Below are positions 15,455-23,135 of a stretch of DNA of 64,000 bases, piece after piece. The stretch is from an uncultured Opitutia bacterium. GTDB lineage: Bacteria; Verrucomicrobiota; Verrucomicrobiia; Opitutales; UBA953. The translations under genes were made by a program, and so were the position numbers. The notes beneath the pieces were generated by a model. That model was given only the letters and a program-made list of their open reading frames with translations. It had not been told where the DNA came from and made no database searches. Location of the stretch: contig CAIOAN010000002.1 of assembly GCA_903855995.1 (NCBI GenBank), positions 124,001 to 188,000 of the forward strand, given 5' to 3'. Position 1 is the stretch's first letter; each line of letters starts with the position of its first letter.

Positions 15455-16990
15455 TCATGCCGAGAGCGGCGCGTCCTGAGCGAGCGCCCTCTCGATATCA
15501 AGCAAGTAATCAATCACCTCCTTAGCTGATTCAGCAAACTCCGTCTTTGCCAAATCCGGATTACCCTTAGCCCAATCCAGCACCTCCAAGATCAACTTAC
15601 GCTTTGAGCCATTAATCTCTGGGAATTCCTTCATAAGAACTTCAGCGGCAGATGTCTGGAACCTTTCCGGCAAGTATTTCTCAAACTGAGCCTGCTGTAA
15701 GCAGGAAACATTATCGCGATACTTCTCATAGCGAGGCGCACCCCAAAAGGCACTCCTGACACGCTGACCTGCCTCATCGCCATCTAAAAGAACCCAGCAA
15801 CGATGAGCGTACATCTCGGATAAATGCGTAAAAACAAACAAGTTTTTGAAGTTATCCAGGAGTACAGTGCAACGATCGACTCCCATCGCAGAGACAGTTC
15901 GCAACTTGCCAGCCAGACCAGGAACAAAAAAAGGAATTAAAATGCCATTTATAATCGATTCTGCGGATGACTCTTCGAGTATTAAAAAGGCGTGATACAG
16001 ACCGAAATCAGAAAAGTCATAGCCGAGTTCCTGAAGAAGATTGTGCCGCCCTTGGCTATCATCCCCGACCTCAATTATCTCGCTCGTAGGCACATCGAAA
16101 GGCTTTGCTTGATGAACTTTAAATATCTTCGAACCTACCTCGGCGCCCAACCGAAGAGTAACTATGTTGGAATGCGTTGAGATGAAAAACTGGTTATCTT
16201 TACTGCACTCCGCAATAACCTCCAAGAGGGCTTTCAAAGCAGCTGGATGAATGTCGTTCTCCAGCTCCTCAATGAGGAAAATTTTGCCGCGCGCACCAAT
16301 CAATCCGACAAGTAAACCGAGTATCTGGGCGGTTCCCTCGCCCATTTCAGACAATGGGATCTTTGCGGAATCCAAAGCAGTCAGCCCAGCAGTAACCCCA
16401 CGCGTGGATGAGAACGTCTCAATATTATGACCCAGTATCTTCAAGCAAGCATCCGAGAAGGCCTGCTTTAGCCTCTTCGAGTTAGCCACCTCATTTATCT
16501 TAGCATATAGGTTCTCATTCGTGACCCGGATTGAGGCAACCTTCTCTTGATTCACCTCATCCGAGTACATGTGCGGCTTGCGCGATGCCAAGTAAGGATA
16601 AAACAGATAGCCAGGCTCAGTTGAGGCAAAGCGCGCCTGATTCACGATCTGCCAACCATTGCCGCTTACAACGCCAACATACGTTTTATCCTGCTTATGA
16701 AACTCATTCTTAATTGCAGGGCGAAAGCTCGCAGGGGGAGCGTTGATCTTAAATGGGGAAGCACATTCATCTAACTCATCGAATTCTAACAAGATCTCGC
16801 CATGCGCTACTCCAATTCGCCGAACATCTATGCCAGACGCAAGGCCTTGATTAAAGCCAATACACCTAAGAATAGTGGATTTTCCACTACTATTTTGTCC
16901 CACAAACAAATTTATCCCCCTTGAGATGACCAGCGTATTAACTCCGGAAAAGCATCGAATATTCTCTAGGGTGATTCTGGTAATTTTCAT
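15455..16990 (-). CDS. OLD-family ATPase with C-terminal Toprim nuclease domain
   Basis: The ATG at 16990 gives 511 residues starting MKITRITLENIRCFSG, the normal opening of the family; a longer reading from 17119 adds an unlikely leader. Walker A is GQNSSGKST (31-39). Walker B is KIFLIEELENDIHPAALKALLEV, and QFFISTHSNIVTLRL supplies the switch histidine. The C-terminal Toprim domain shows LILEESSAES as the glutamate motif and VLLDGDEAG as the DxD motif. This is the OLD-type ATPase-nuclease architecture, also seen in the GajA subunit of Gabija. No UvrD-like helicase gene follows, so it is not a complete Gabija locus. It probably cuts DNA in response to phage infection or nucleotide depletion. 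It is AT-rich compared with its neighbours, consistent with separate acquisition. Confidence 0.85.
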   Translation of the reverse strand: MKITRITLENIRCFSGVNTLVISRGINLFVGQNSSGKSTILRCIGFNQGLASGIDVRRIGVAHGEILLEFDELDECASPFKINAPPASFRPAIKNEFHKQDKTYVGVVSGNGWQIVNQARFASTEPGYLFYPYLASRKPHMYSDEVNQEKVASIRVTNENLYAKINEVANSKRLKQAFSDACLKILGHNIETFSSTRGVTAGLTALDSAKIPLSEMGEGTAQILGLLVGLIGARGKIFLIEELENDIHPAALKALLEVIAECSKDNQFFISTHSNIVTLRLGAEVGSKIFKVHQAKPFDVPTSEIIEVGDDSQGRHNLLQELGYDFSDFGLYHAFLILEESSAESIINGILIPFFVPGLAGKLRTVSAMGVDRCTVLLDNFKNLFVFTHLSEMYAHRCWVLLDGDEAGQRVRSAFWGAPRYEKYRDNVSCLQQAQFEKYLPERFQTSAAEVLMKEFPEINGSKRKLILEVLDWAKGNPDLAKTEFAESAKEVIDYLLDIERALAQDAPLSA

Positions 16991-17154
16991 GTTCTGACGA
17001 TCGACGTTAGTCTTTCTTTTTGCGAATTGATACGCAGGATTCCAAAAAGTGACACTGCTCCTAGAGAGTTTTAGTGTCAAGAACAGCCCCGAGGCCGTGA
17101 AGCGGCTTCGTCGGAGCATGAGCTAATCTCACTAAGAATTTCAACTTGCACATC

Positions 17155-17373
17155 TCAGCGTGACCTGCCCACTGAGCACATCTGGATGAAGAACGCGGGA
17201 CCATAGCCCAACTTGTCGAGCTCGCGCAGAGTCCACACCAGGGTGATCGTAAGGACTATGACGACGAGGAGCAGGACGAGGAAGAAGAAGCTGAGCGCGA
17301 TGAGCAACCGGCACCATGCTTCGAGCTTAGCCGGCGTGAAGGCGGCCAGGTCCTTGAGCAACCGATGACTCAT
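17155..17373 (-). CDS. Small single-pass membrane protein at the tRNA end of the island
   Basis: The 72-residue protein has a basic/amphipathic N-terminus and one long hydrophobic segment (LLIALSFFFLVLLLVVIVLTITLVWTL, about 23-49). The tail is short and polar. I recognise no family. It is the last gene before the tRNA-Ser, about 280 bases away, on the same strand as the OLD-type gene. Small membrane proteins in defence islands can be effectors or holin-like, but nothing here shows that. Codon content is GC-rich with a good start, so it is probably real. Confidence 0.5.
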   Translation of the reverse strand: MSHRLLKDLAAFTPAKLEAWCRLLIALSFFFLVLLLVVIVLTITLVWTLRELDKLGYGPAFFIQMCSVGRSR

Positions 17374-17654
17374 GCGGCTACCGAGGAACTGGTAAGGCTC
17401 TGCCCCTTACGCTGGGAGGGGAAAAATGATAGGTGCCGCATTCTACCTTTGGCCAAGTGTCAACCTGCCCCCTCCCTAGACCCCGACAGACACCCCAAAA
17501 AGCGAGTCGCCCGGCGGGTCGTTTTTAGGGTAAAAATCACCCCTCAGACGGCTACAGATTCGGACAGCCTTTTGCTAGAGTATTTGCTAGAGTACTGCCC
17601 TTTTTAGACCCCCTAAAAAACATTAAACCCCTTATAATAATGGGTTAATGAAAG
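17374..17654. other. Gene-free element end next to the tRNA 3' terminus
   Basis: This gap lies between the last island gene and the tRNA CCA end. It contains a tandem repeat of TTTGCTAGAGTA near 17571-17595 and an imperfect GC-rich hairpin flanked by A- and T-runs near 17496-17526, then an AT-rich stretch to 17650. It is the expected place for an attachment site and its accessory binding sites. The matching second copy of the tRNA end is not in the window. Confidence 0.4.
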
Positions 17655-17745
17655 TGGCGGAGAGGATGGGATTCGAACCCACGATACCCTTTTGGGGTAT
17701 ACCCATTTAGCAAACGGGCGCTTTCGGCCACTCAGCCACCTCTCC
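17655..17745 (-). tRNA. tRNA-Ser(GCU)
   Basis: Read on the minus strand the gene starts GGAGAGGTGGC and ends CCTCTCC-G-CCA, so the CCA is encoded. The 7-base acceptor arms pair fully. The anticodon arm is CCCGT-TTGCTAA-ATGGG, giving GCU, followed by a long type II variable arm (TATACCCCAAAAGGGTATC region) and the GGTTCGAATCC T-arm. The long variable arm confirms a serine tRNA. Its 3' end faces the defence island, which suggests the island integrated here. Confidence 0.97.
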
Positions 17746-17913
17746 AGGTCCCTCGTTAATTCGAAGGAAGGTCAGTAATGGGGAGCATGGGGCGATGGTC
17801 AAGCCAAGGCCAAGGCCCGCGCAAGCCGGCAGGCCGGCGGCGGGAAAACCCCTTATTAAACCAGCCAGATTCCCTGCTTTGATAAGCCAGCATGGGTTCG
17901 GTCAATCGGGATC

Positions 17914-18642
17914 ATGCATCTGCTCTACGTCGATGAAAGCGGCGATACTGGCCGCCAAGGCTCACAAACACGGACGTTCACCCTGAGCGGACTATTGGTA
18001 CATCATGCAGAGTGGCACGAAACTCAGGCTTCGATCGCGAGGATGAGACGCCGGATCCACGAGAAGTACGGCTACCCGCCTCAGGCCGAGCTGCATGCTA
18101 GCGAAATGCTTGGTCGTAGCCAAGAACATCACGGGACTAAAAGAAGCCAGCGCGTGCAATCAGTCCTGCATGCGGTCGAAATGATCCGGAGAGAGAAACG
18201 ACTGACGCCCCTACGGGTAGTCGTCGAGAAGCACCCTTGCCCGCAAGATGTGATACGTGCTGCCTGGCTTGCCTTGCTCGGCGCAGCCTCGAGGCATATC
18301 GCTTCAAGCGATGGACACCCCCTCTGTTCCGCCCCGGGGCTCGCCGTCATCTGCGACGACCATCGCACAGCGCCTTCAGCCGCTTGGCTGTGTGAAATCA
18401 ACTCGCAGCTAGAACTCGATAGCCTGCTCATAGACGAACCCTTCGGCCGTGACTCCAAGCAAAGCCCGCTTCTCCAACTTTGCGACCTCTTGGCTTACCT
18501 AACCAAACAGACCGTGGAACCCAACGCGCTATTCAAGCAGACGCATGCTCATAACATGCTCAAACGCTGCGAAGCGCTCTTCACGGAACGAGGCGTCACG
18601 ATCACCATCAAAGAAGAAGGGGGCGCTTTTGCGCCCCCCTAA
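17914..18642 (+). CDS. DUF3800 domain protein
   Basis: The 242-residue protein begins MHLLYVDESGDTG, the first acidic motif of DUF3800. It also has ICDDHRTAPS (about 145-154) and the closing block SPLLQLCDLLAYLTKQ (about 188-203), with the conserved aspartate. DUF3800 is thought to have an RNase H-like fold and is frequent in mobile elements and defence regions; its function is not established. It lies on the 5' side of tRNA-Ser, outside the presumed element, and could be a relic of an earlier insertion. A GGGGGCGC-tttt-GCGCCCCC hairpin (18619-18638) overlaps the last codons and may act as a terminator despite lacking a T-run. Confidence 0.85.
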   Translation: MHLLYVDESGDTGRQGSQTRTFTLSGLLVHHAEWHETQASIARMRRRIHEKYGYPPQAELHASEMLGRSQEHHGTKRSQRVQSVLHAVEMIRREKRLTPLRVVVEKHPCPQDVIRAAWLALLGAASRHIASSDGHPLCSAPGLAVICDDHRTAPSAAWLCEINSQLELDSLLIDEPFGRDSKQSPLLQLCDLLAYLTKQTVEPNALFKQTHAHNMLKRCEALFTERGVTITIKEEGGAFAPP

Positions 18643-18779
18643 GAGGAATCTCGGCGGGTCTTAGCCGCTTACACACCTGAGATTGAAAATGGATAAGCGG
18701 ATACCGGCCGCAAGTCGGAAGTGATGGGGGATATAATGGGGCACGCGAAAGGTGTCAGCGGTTGGGAACACAAAGAGAC

Positions 18780-18951
18780 AGGAGGGCGCGGCGGAGCCAC
18801 GCCCCACCCGTCGGCCGCACTGCGGCGGTCAGCATGAGGTAGGGGCGCGACTGCGTCGCGTCCGTTGACCAACGGCAGTCGAGGATAGCTAAGAAGTAAG
18901 TAACGACAGCGTGGCCATACGAACGGACGCCACGCAGTGGCGCCCCTACCA
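18780..18951. repeat. Paired-hairpin intergenic repeat (REPIN-like), copy 1
   Basis: This lies in the 359-base gap between the DUF3800 gene and the dihaem oxidoreductase. One hairpin (GGGCGCGAC/GTCGCGTCC, 18843-18863) follows GGTAGG and precedes GTTGACC. A second (GGACGCCAC/GTGGCGCCC, 18925-18945) follows CGAACGG and precedes CTACC. The outer ends are therefore inverted copies of each other. A third hairpin (GGGCGCGGC/GCCACGCCC, 18784-18804) lies to the left. Confidence 0.75.
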
Positions 18952-18978
18952 ATAAAAAGGGCGGCCCGAAGGCCGCCC
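18951..18978 (-). terminator. Terminator of the dihaem oxidoreductase gene
   Basis: On the minus strand GGGCGGCC-ttcg-GGCCGCCC (18959-18978) is followed by TTTTTATT. It lies 23 bases past the stop at 19002. Confidence 0.85.
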
Positions 18979-19001
18979 TAGTTAGGCGATGGACCGACGA
19001 C

Positions 19002-20261
19002 TCAGAGCGACAGGACGAAGTCGGTGAGGAGCTTCTGCTGCGCCTTGTTGAGCTTGAGGTAGCGATCCTTGACGACCTTGCCTTCACCTTCATGCGCCTT
19101 GATGGCTTCGTCAATCGTCAGCGCGCGTCCGTCGTGCAGGTAAGGAGCGCTCTGGCTGATGCCCCACAGAGGAGGCGTGCGGAACTCGCGGCCGGTGGCG
19201 GTCTCCTGAACGATGCCGTCGCCGAGCGAGCCCATGTCATGGAGCAGGAGATCGGAGAAGAGACGGACATCCTTGTTATTCAAGGCAGCAACCGGGCTGT
19301 AGCCGGTGCGCATCACGGGCGTGTGGCAGAGGGCGCAACCGAGGGTTGTGAAGATTTGCTGGCCGGCGGCGGTGGTGGGCGTGGGCTTATTGACGGGAGG
19401 AGCCGCGAGGAACTTCATGAAGTTCGCGACCTTCTCGAAGTCAGCGATGCTCGTGGCCGTAGCCTGATCTTCGGGGTCCTGCACGAGGTCATACTTCTTC
19501 AGGAGCTCTTGATTGCCGTTAGGCGCGTTCTCCGTGGGGAAATACTTATTCGTGACACCCATCTCGTTGCGGTAGGCGTCGGCGGCGAAAGCCGTGACGG
19601 TAGCCTGCTGGGCCTTCCAGCCGAAGCGGCCGGCCATGCGCTTGCCGCTGACGATATCCGTGACCCAACCCACGCGGCCGTGGATCTGCTCATTGCCATA
19701 CTGACGGGCGTTGCGGACGATTTCCGCATCAGGGATGGCTTCCATCAGACCGAGGCCGAAGAGCGGCGTGGAGTTGCGGTGGATGACCACGTTGGCGATC
19801 GAGGGTACGAACTCCTGAGCCTCCGGCACGATGGAGTTCTCCTGGAGCAACGAGCCGCCCAGGGAGTCGAGCGGATCGAACTTTCCGTGGACCGTCATGC
19901 CGAAGCGCGGGACGTTGACCGAGCTGCCGCCACCGGTGACGGGCGACGAGTGACACGAGACGCACGAGTCGCGGTTGAAGATCGGACCAAGGCCACCCTC
20001 GACCGTTTCGGCCTTCTCGAAGTCGTCCTTGCCATCGAGGAACAGATTGACCTGTTCGGCGGTGAGGCCGTTGAGGTGATCACCGAACTGCGTGATTGCA
20101 GGCCAGGTGAAGGGACGGTTGTCGCCGACGTGACCAGGCTTATGGGCGCGGACCGCGGGAGCCTTGCCGGGCTGTCCGGTGGCGGAGGGCGAATCGTTCG
20201 CAACGGCCTGTTCGGCCGCGGCGAGCACCGCGAGAAGAGCGATGATGCGTGGGTTGATCAT
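19002..20261 (-). CDS. Dihaem oxidoreductase (DHOR, DUF1111) c-type cytochrome
   Basis: The ATG at 20261 gives 419 residues with a Sec signal peptide (MINPRIIALLAVLAAAEQAVA). Two haem-binding motifs are present: CVSCH at about 100-104 and CALCH about 200 residues later. The pattern around them (RDSCVSCHSSPVTGGGS, TPPLWGISQSAPYLHDGRA) is that of dihaem oxidoreductases related to the cytochrome c peroxidase/MauG superfamily, often labelled thiol oxidoreductase. It should act in the periplasm on an unknown donor. The gene stands alone with its own terminator. The repeats on both sides are unrelated to its function. Confidence 0.88.
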   Translation of the reverse strand: MINPRIIALLAVLAAAEQAVANDSPSATGQPGKAPAVRAHKPGHVGDNRPFTWPAITQFGDHLNGLTAEQVNLFLDGKDDFEKAETVEGGLGPIFNRDSCVSCHSSPVTGGGSSVNVPRFGMTVHGKFDPLDSLGGSLLQENSIVPEAQEFVPSIANVVIHRNSTPLFGLGLMEAIPDAEIVRNARQYGNEQIHGRVGWVTDIVSGKRMAGRFGWKAQQATVTAFAADAYRNEMGVTNKYFPTENAPNGNQELLKKYDLVQDPEDQATATSIADFEKVANFMKFLAAPPVNKPTPTTAAGQQIFTTLGCALCHTPVMRTGYSPVAALNNKDVRLFSDLLLHDMGSLGDGIVQETATGREFRTPPLWGISQSAPYLHDGRALTIDEAIKAHEGEGKVVKDRYLKLNKAQQKLLTDFVLSL

Positions 20262-20394
20262 GGTTTTTTGGTTTTGGTTACGGAGCCCTGTGCGCTTCCG
20301 TAGAGACAATTAAACCATGTGCTCCGCCGATGGGAAGATATGTAGAGTTACTTTTGGATGAAGGCTAAATGAAGAGAGTATCGAGTATGGGGTG

Positions 20395-20610
20395 ACGCCA
20401 AGGCCGCCGCAGGGCGGTCGTAGTTAGGGGCGTGGCTTCGCCGCGCCCTTCTGCCTCGCTATGTTCCCAACCGCTAGCCGCCAATACCTGTTACGGAGTG
20501 CACGATGAATCGTGCCCCTACCTTGGTTCGCCCTGCGGCGAACACTCAGACAAAGACCCCCGCGCCCGGCAGGGGCGCTGTATCGTGCATTTACCAATCG
20601 ATTAAAGGGG
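20395..20610. repeat. Paired-hairpin intergenic repeat (REPIN-like), copy 2
   Basis: This fills most of the 383-base gap between 20261 and 20645. The left hairpin is GGGCGTGGC/GCCGCGCCC (20428-20448) after TTAGG. The right hairpin is GCACGAT/ATCGTGC (20500-20515) before CCCTACC. A further GTTCGCC/GGCGAAC hairpin follows (20526-20543), then degraded pieces of the same family to about 20,610. A GGCCGCC/GGCGGTC hairpin lies just left, at about 20402-20418. Confidence 0.7.
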
Positions 20611-20644
20611 TGGTCACGCATGAAGGAGTCATTAAAAAGACCTA

Positions 20645-22321
20645 ATGCCCCTGAAGCGTTTCTTTACGTACCTGCTCACCCTCCCCTGCCTGGCGTTGTC
20701 GGCCAACGAGGTCGGGCTGGAATCCACCAACCCCAGTCGCTTCGGCGCTAAGTTCGTTGAAGCCAGCGGCAAGTTCGCCGCGGAGTTCAACGGCGAGCAT
20801 GGCATATTCTCCTTCGTGAGTTTTGCCGAGAAGGGCGAATGGTCCGTCGAGGCACAGGTCTCGATGCCCAAGGGCAAGAGCGCCACGCTGACCGGCAAGA
20901 TCGCTGGCAAGGCTTTCACGGCGGACGGCAAAGTCGAAGGCTCGGGCAAACCTGAATGGGTCGTGCTCGGAACGTTCAACACGCTCGCGGACACCCCGAC
21001 CTTTCTGCAACTTGAAGCCAAGGACCGCAAAGGCAACGTGACGTTGCACGGTTATCGCTTCACCTGCACGGCGAACAAGCAGGCCAAAGCCAGTGCCACC
21101 CCGCTGTTGCATCTCAAGACCGCGTATACGGAGTCGCCGGAAATTTCCATCGGCGACCGCGGCGGCGTCGGGGCGGCCACCATTCAAAAAGCCGGTGGTC
21201 GTCTGCTCATCCCCGTCGTGGTGGAGAAACCCGGTGCGAAGAAACTCGCCGTCCGCTTCACCGCCAGCAACAGCGCCAAGGCCACGCTCAATGTTCACAC
21301 CATCAATAATCTCAAAGTCGATGCGCTCGCCAAGACCACCCGGATCACCGTGCAACTCGACGGCACGGGCAAGCCCGCGACCTCGAAAGAATTCGCCCTC
21401 ACCTTCCCCGCCGCGGGCACTTATTTAATCGCCCTCGATGCCCAACAGGCAGTGGGAACCGTGACACTCAACGGCCTGCTGCTGGTCGGCGCGGCCAACC
21501 CCGAGCTCTGGGCGCTCCCGAACGGCAATGCGCAGTCGGTGCACTTCGGCTACGCCCTACCCAAGGGAGAGACCGCCCTCTGGGCCTATGCGGAGGCCAA
21601 GTCCCTGCCTGGGCCGCCCACAACCTACAATTGTGTACTCGGCTTCGGCCATGGCTACTTCGGTTTCCAGCGTAAGACGCCCGGCACCGAGGCGAAAGAC
21701 CGCGTGTTCATCTACTCGCTCTGGGATAACGGGTACGTAAAGAACGACGCCAAGAAGGTCAGCGCTGAAGAATTGCGCGACCTCGTCGTCACGACTGTCG
21801 CCAAAGGCGAAGGCGTCAACGCATCGGCCTTCGACCACGAGGGATCCGGCGGCCACAGCGACCTTCCGTACGCCTGGAAGGACAACGCGACGTATTCTTT
21901 CCTACTCGGCGTGAAGCCGGACGGCGATGCCGCGGTGTATTCCGCCTGGGTCAAGTTCGCCGAGACGGGCCAGTGGCGCTTTCTCACCGCCTTCCGCCGC
22001 CCCAAGACCGAGGCCAAGATCGACGGCCTGTATTCGTTCGTCGAAGACTGGTCGGGCTCCTTCGGTCAGGCCGAGCGCAAATGCCTCTACTCCAATCTGT
22101 GGATTCGGAACACCGCCGGCAAATGGGTGCCCATCAAGGAAGCCAAGAGTAGCGCCACCGCCGAACTCGGCCGCAAAGACTTCGCGCACACCATCGAAGG
22201 CAATGCCGTCGCGCTCACCACCGGCGGCTACTCCAGTAACGATGGCAAGCGCGGGGTGGTCCTCGCCATCCCTACGGGCAAAGAACCCGTGGTGGAGGTG
22301 GAGAAGTTGCCTGCGAAGTAA
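20645..22321 (+). CDS. Exported DUF5077-DUF3472 protein
   Basis: The 558-residue protein begins with a Sec signal (MPLKRFFTYLLTLPCLALSA). A beta-rich N-terminal module up to about residue 130 has no clear name. It is followed by a carbohydrate-binding-like DUF5077 region (about 150-285, with KAGGRLLIPVVVEKPGAKKLAVRF). The C-terminal DUF3472 domain (about 300-530) contains SVHFGYALP, FGHGYFGFQ and SFVEDWSGSFGQAERKCLYSNLWI. These architectures are common in Bacteroidota and Verrucomicrobiota and are linked to glycan use, but no activity is established. The gene is monocistronic, with repeats on both sides. Confidence 0.8.
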   Translation: MPLKRFFTYLLTLPCLALSANEVGLESTNPSRFGAKFVEASGKFAAEFNGEHGIFSFVSFAEKGEWSVEAQVSMPKGKSATLTGKIAGKAFTADGKVEGSGKPEWVVLGTFNTLADTPTFLQLEAKDRKGNVTLHGYRFTCTANKQAKASATPLLHLKTAYTESPEISIGDRGGVGAATIQKAGGRLLIPVVVEKPGAKKLAVRFTASNSAKATLNVHTINNLKVDALAKTTRITVQLDGTGKPATSKEFALTFPAAGTYLIALDAQQAVGTVTLNGLLLVGAANPELWALPNGNAQSVHFGYALPKGETALWAYAEAKSLPGPPTTYNCVLGFGHGYFGFQRKTPGTEAKDRVFIYSLWDNGYVKNDAKKVSAEELRDLVVTTVAKGEGVNASAFDHEGSGGHSDLPYAWKDNATYSFLLGVKPDGDAAVYSAWVKFAETGQWRFLTAFRRPKTEAKIDGLYSFVEDWSGSFGQAERKCLYSNLWIRNTAGKWVPIKEAKSSATAELGRKDFAHTIEGNAVALTTGGYSSNDGKRGVVLAIPTGKEPVVEVEKLPAK

Positions 22322-22386
22322 GCTGTGCTTACTTCGCGTGGGAACGGCTGGTAGGCTGGCATGCTGCGGACGCGCGTGAGTTGTCT

Positions 22387-22540
22387 TGGGTAGGGCGGGT
22401 TGTCCCCAACCCGCCGTTGACCGAGAGAGGACATTAAGTCGAAGGAGGTGCGCATCTCTATCCGCGAACGGACGGCTGGGGACAGCCGTCCCTACCCGAG
22501 ACAGAGGCAGGCACTAGGCGTAGCACGCGGTGCTGCACCT
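22387..22540. repeat. Paired-hairpin intergenic repeat (REPIN-like), copy 3
   Basis: The left hairpin is GGCGGGTTG/CAACCCGCC (22394-22415), preceded by GGGTAG and followed by GTTGACC. The right hairpin is GGACGGCTG/CAGCCGTCC (22470-22491), preceded by CGAAC and followed by CTACCC. Both stems are perfect and differ in sequence from the other copies. A third hairpin, AGGCGTAGCAC/GTGCTGCACCT (22516-22540), follows and also ends in ACCC. Confidence 0.8.
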
Positions 22541-22611
22541 ACCCAGTGCGACGGAGTCTTGCGGGGACACGGGGACAGGGTGAACGGCTGCCCCCTTGCC
22601 CGACAGCAACA

Positions 22612-23070
22612 CTATCGGGCAATATCATTCCGCCCGAGGACGGTGATGCCGTGGCTAGAGAGGACGGAGGCGGCGAGTTCCTGGGCTTCGGTGCGGACGA
22701 CTAGGCCGTAGCGACCGTTCGGGCGAAAGAGGAAGGGGTAGACGTAATGGATGTTGATCTCGGCGCGCAGCAGCACGCCCGTGACATCCTTCAACTGGGC
22801 TTCGGATTGAAGTTCGATGGCGACGACCGGAACGTCGTCGTGCGCGAAGTGATGCTCGTCGAGAATCTGTTCCGCGCGCTCGGGATAATCGACCACGATG
22901 CGGATGATGGTGGAATCCGTCGTGTCGACCAGGCAAAGCGCCATGATATGAACATCGGCGCCGGCCAGCGATTCGACCAACTCGTGGAGTCGGCCGACCT
23001 TGTTCTCGACAAAGATGGAGAACTGGCGGACAGGTCCGAGGTCAGGTTGCTGGGAGATATCTGCGGCCAT
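22612..23070 (-). CDS. Tandem ACT-domain protein
   Basis: The start at 23070 gives 152 residues (MAADISQQPDLGPVRQFSIFVENKVGRL). Two ACT-like repeats are visible: VRQFSIFVENKVGRLHELVESLAGADVHIMALCLVD (about 14-49), and a second from about 80 with AIELQSEAQLKDVTGVLLRAEINIHYVYPF. ACT domains bind amino acids and regulate metabolic enzymes. Stand-alone tandem ACT proteins are often called acetolactate synthase-like or amino-acid-binding proteins, but no partner is encoded nearby. It is divergent from the TonB receptor gene, with a 65-base shared promoter gap. Confidence 0.85.
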   Translation of the reverse strand: MAADISQQPDLGPVRQFSIFVENKVGRLHELVESLAGADVHIMALCLVDTTDSTIIRIVVDYPERAEQILDEHHFAHDDVPVVAIELQSEAQLKDVTGVLLRAEINIHYVYPFLFRPNGRYGLVVRTEAQELAASVLSSHGITVLGRNDIAR

Positions 23071-23135
23071 CGGAAAGACATGATGACAATCCCGCCGATT
23101 TTCTCCAGCCCCTTTTAGATTGAGGGGGAGAAACA

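Noticed and set aside
15455-17373. Complete Gabija system
   Set aside because: No UvrD-like GajB gene is next to the OLD-type gene; the only neighbour is a 72-residue membrane protein.
1-17655. Integrase or transposase gene for the island
   Set aside because: None of the proteins in this interval shows tyrosine or serine recombinase or transposase motifs.
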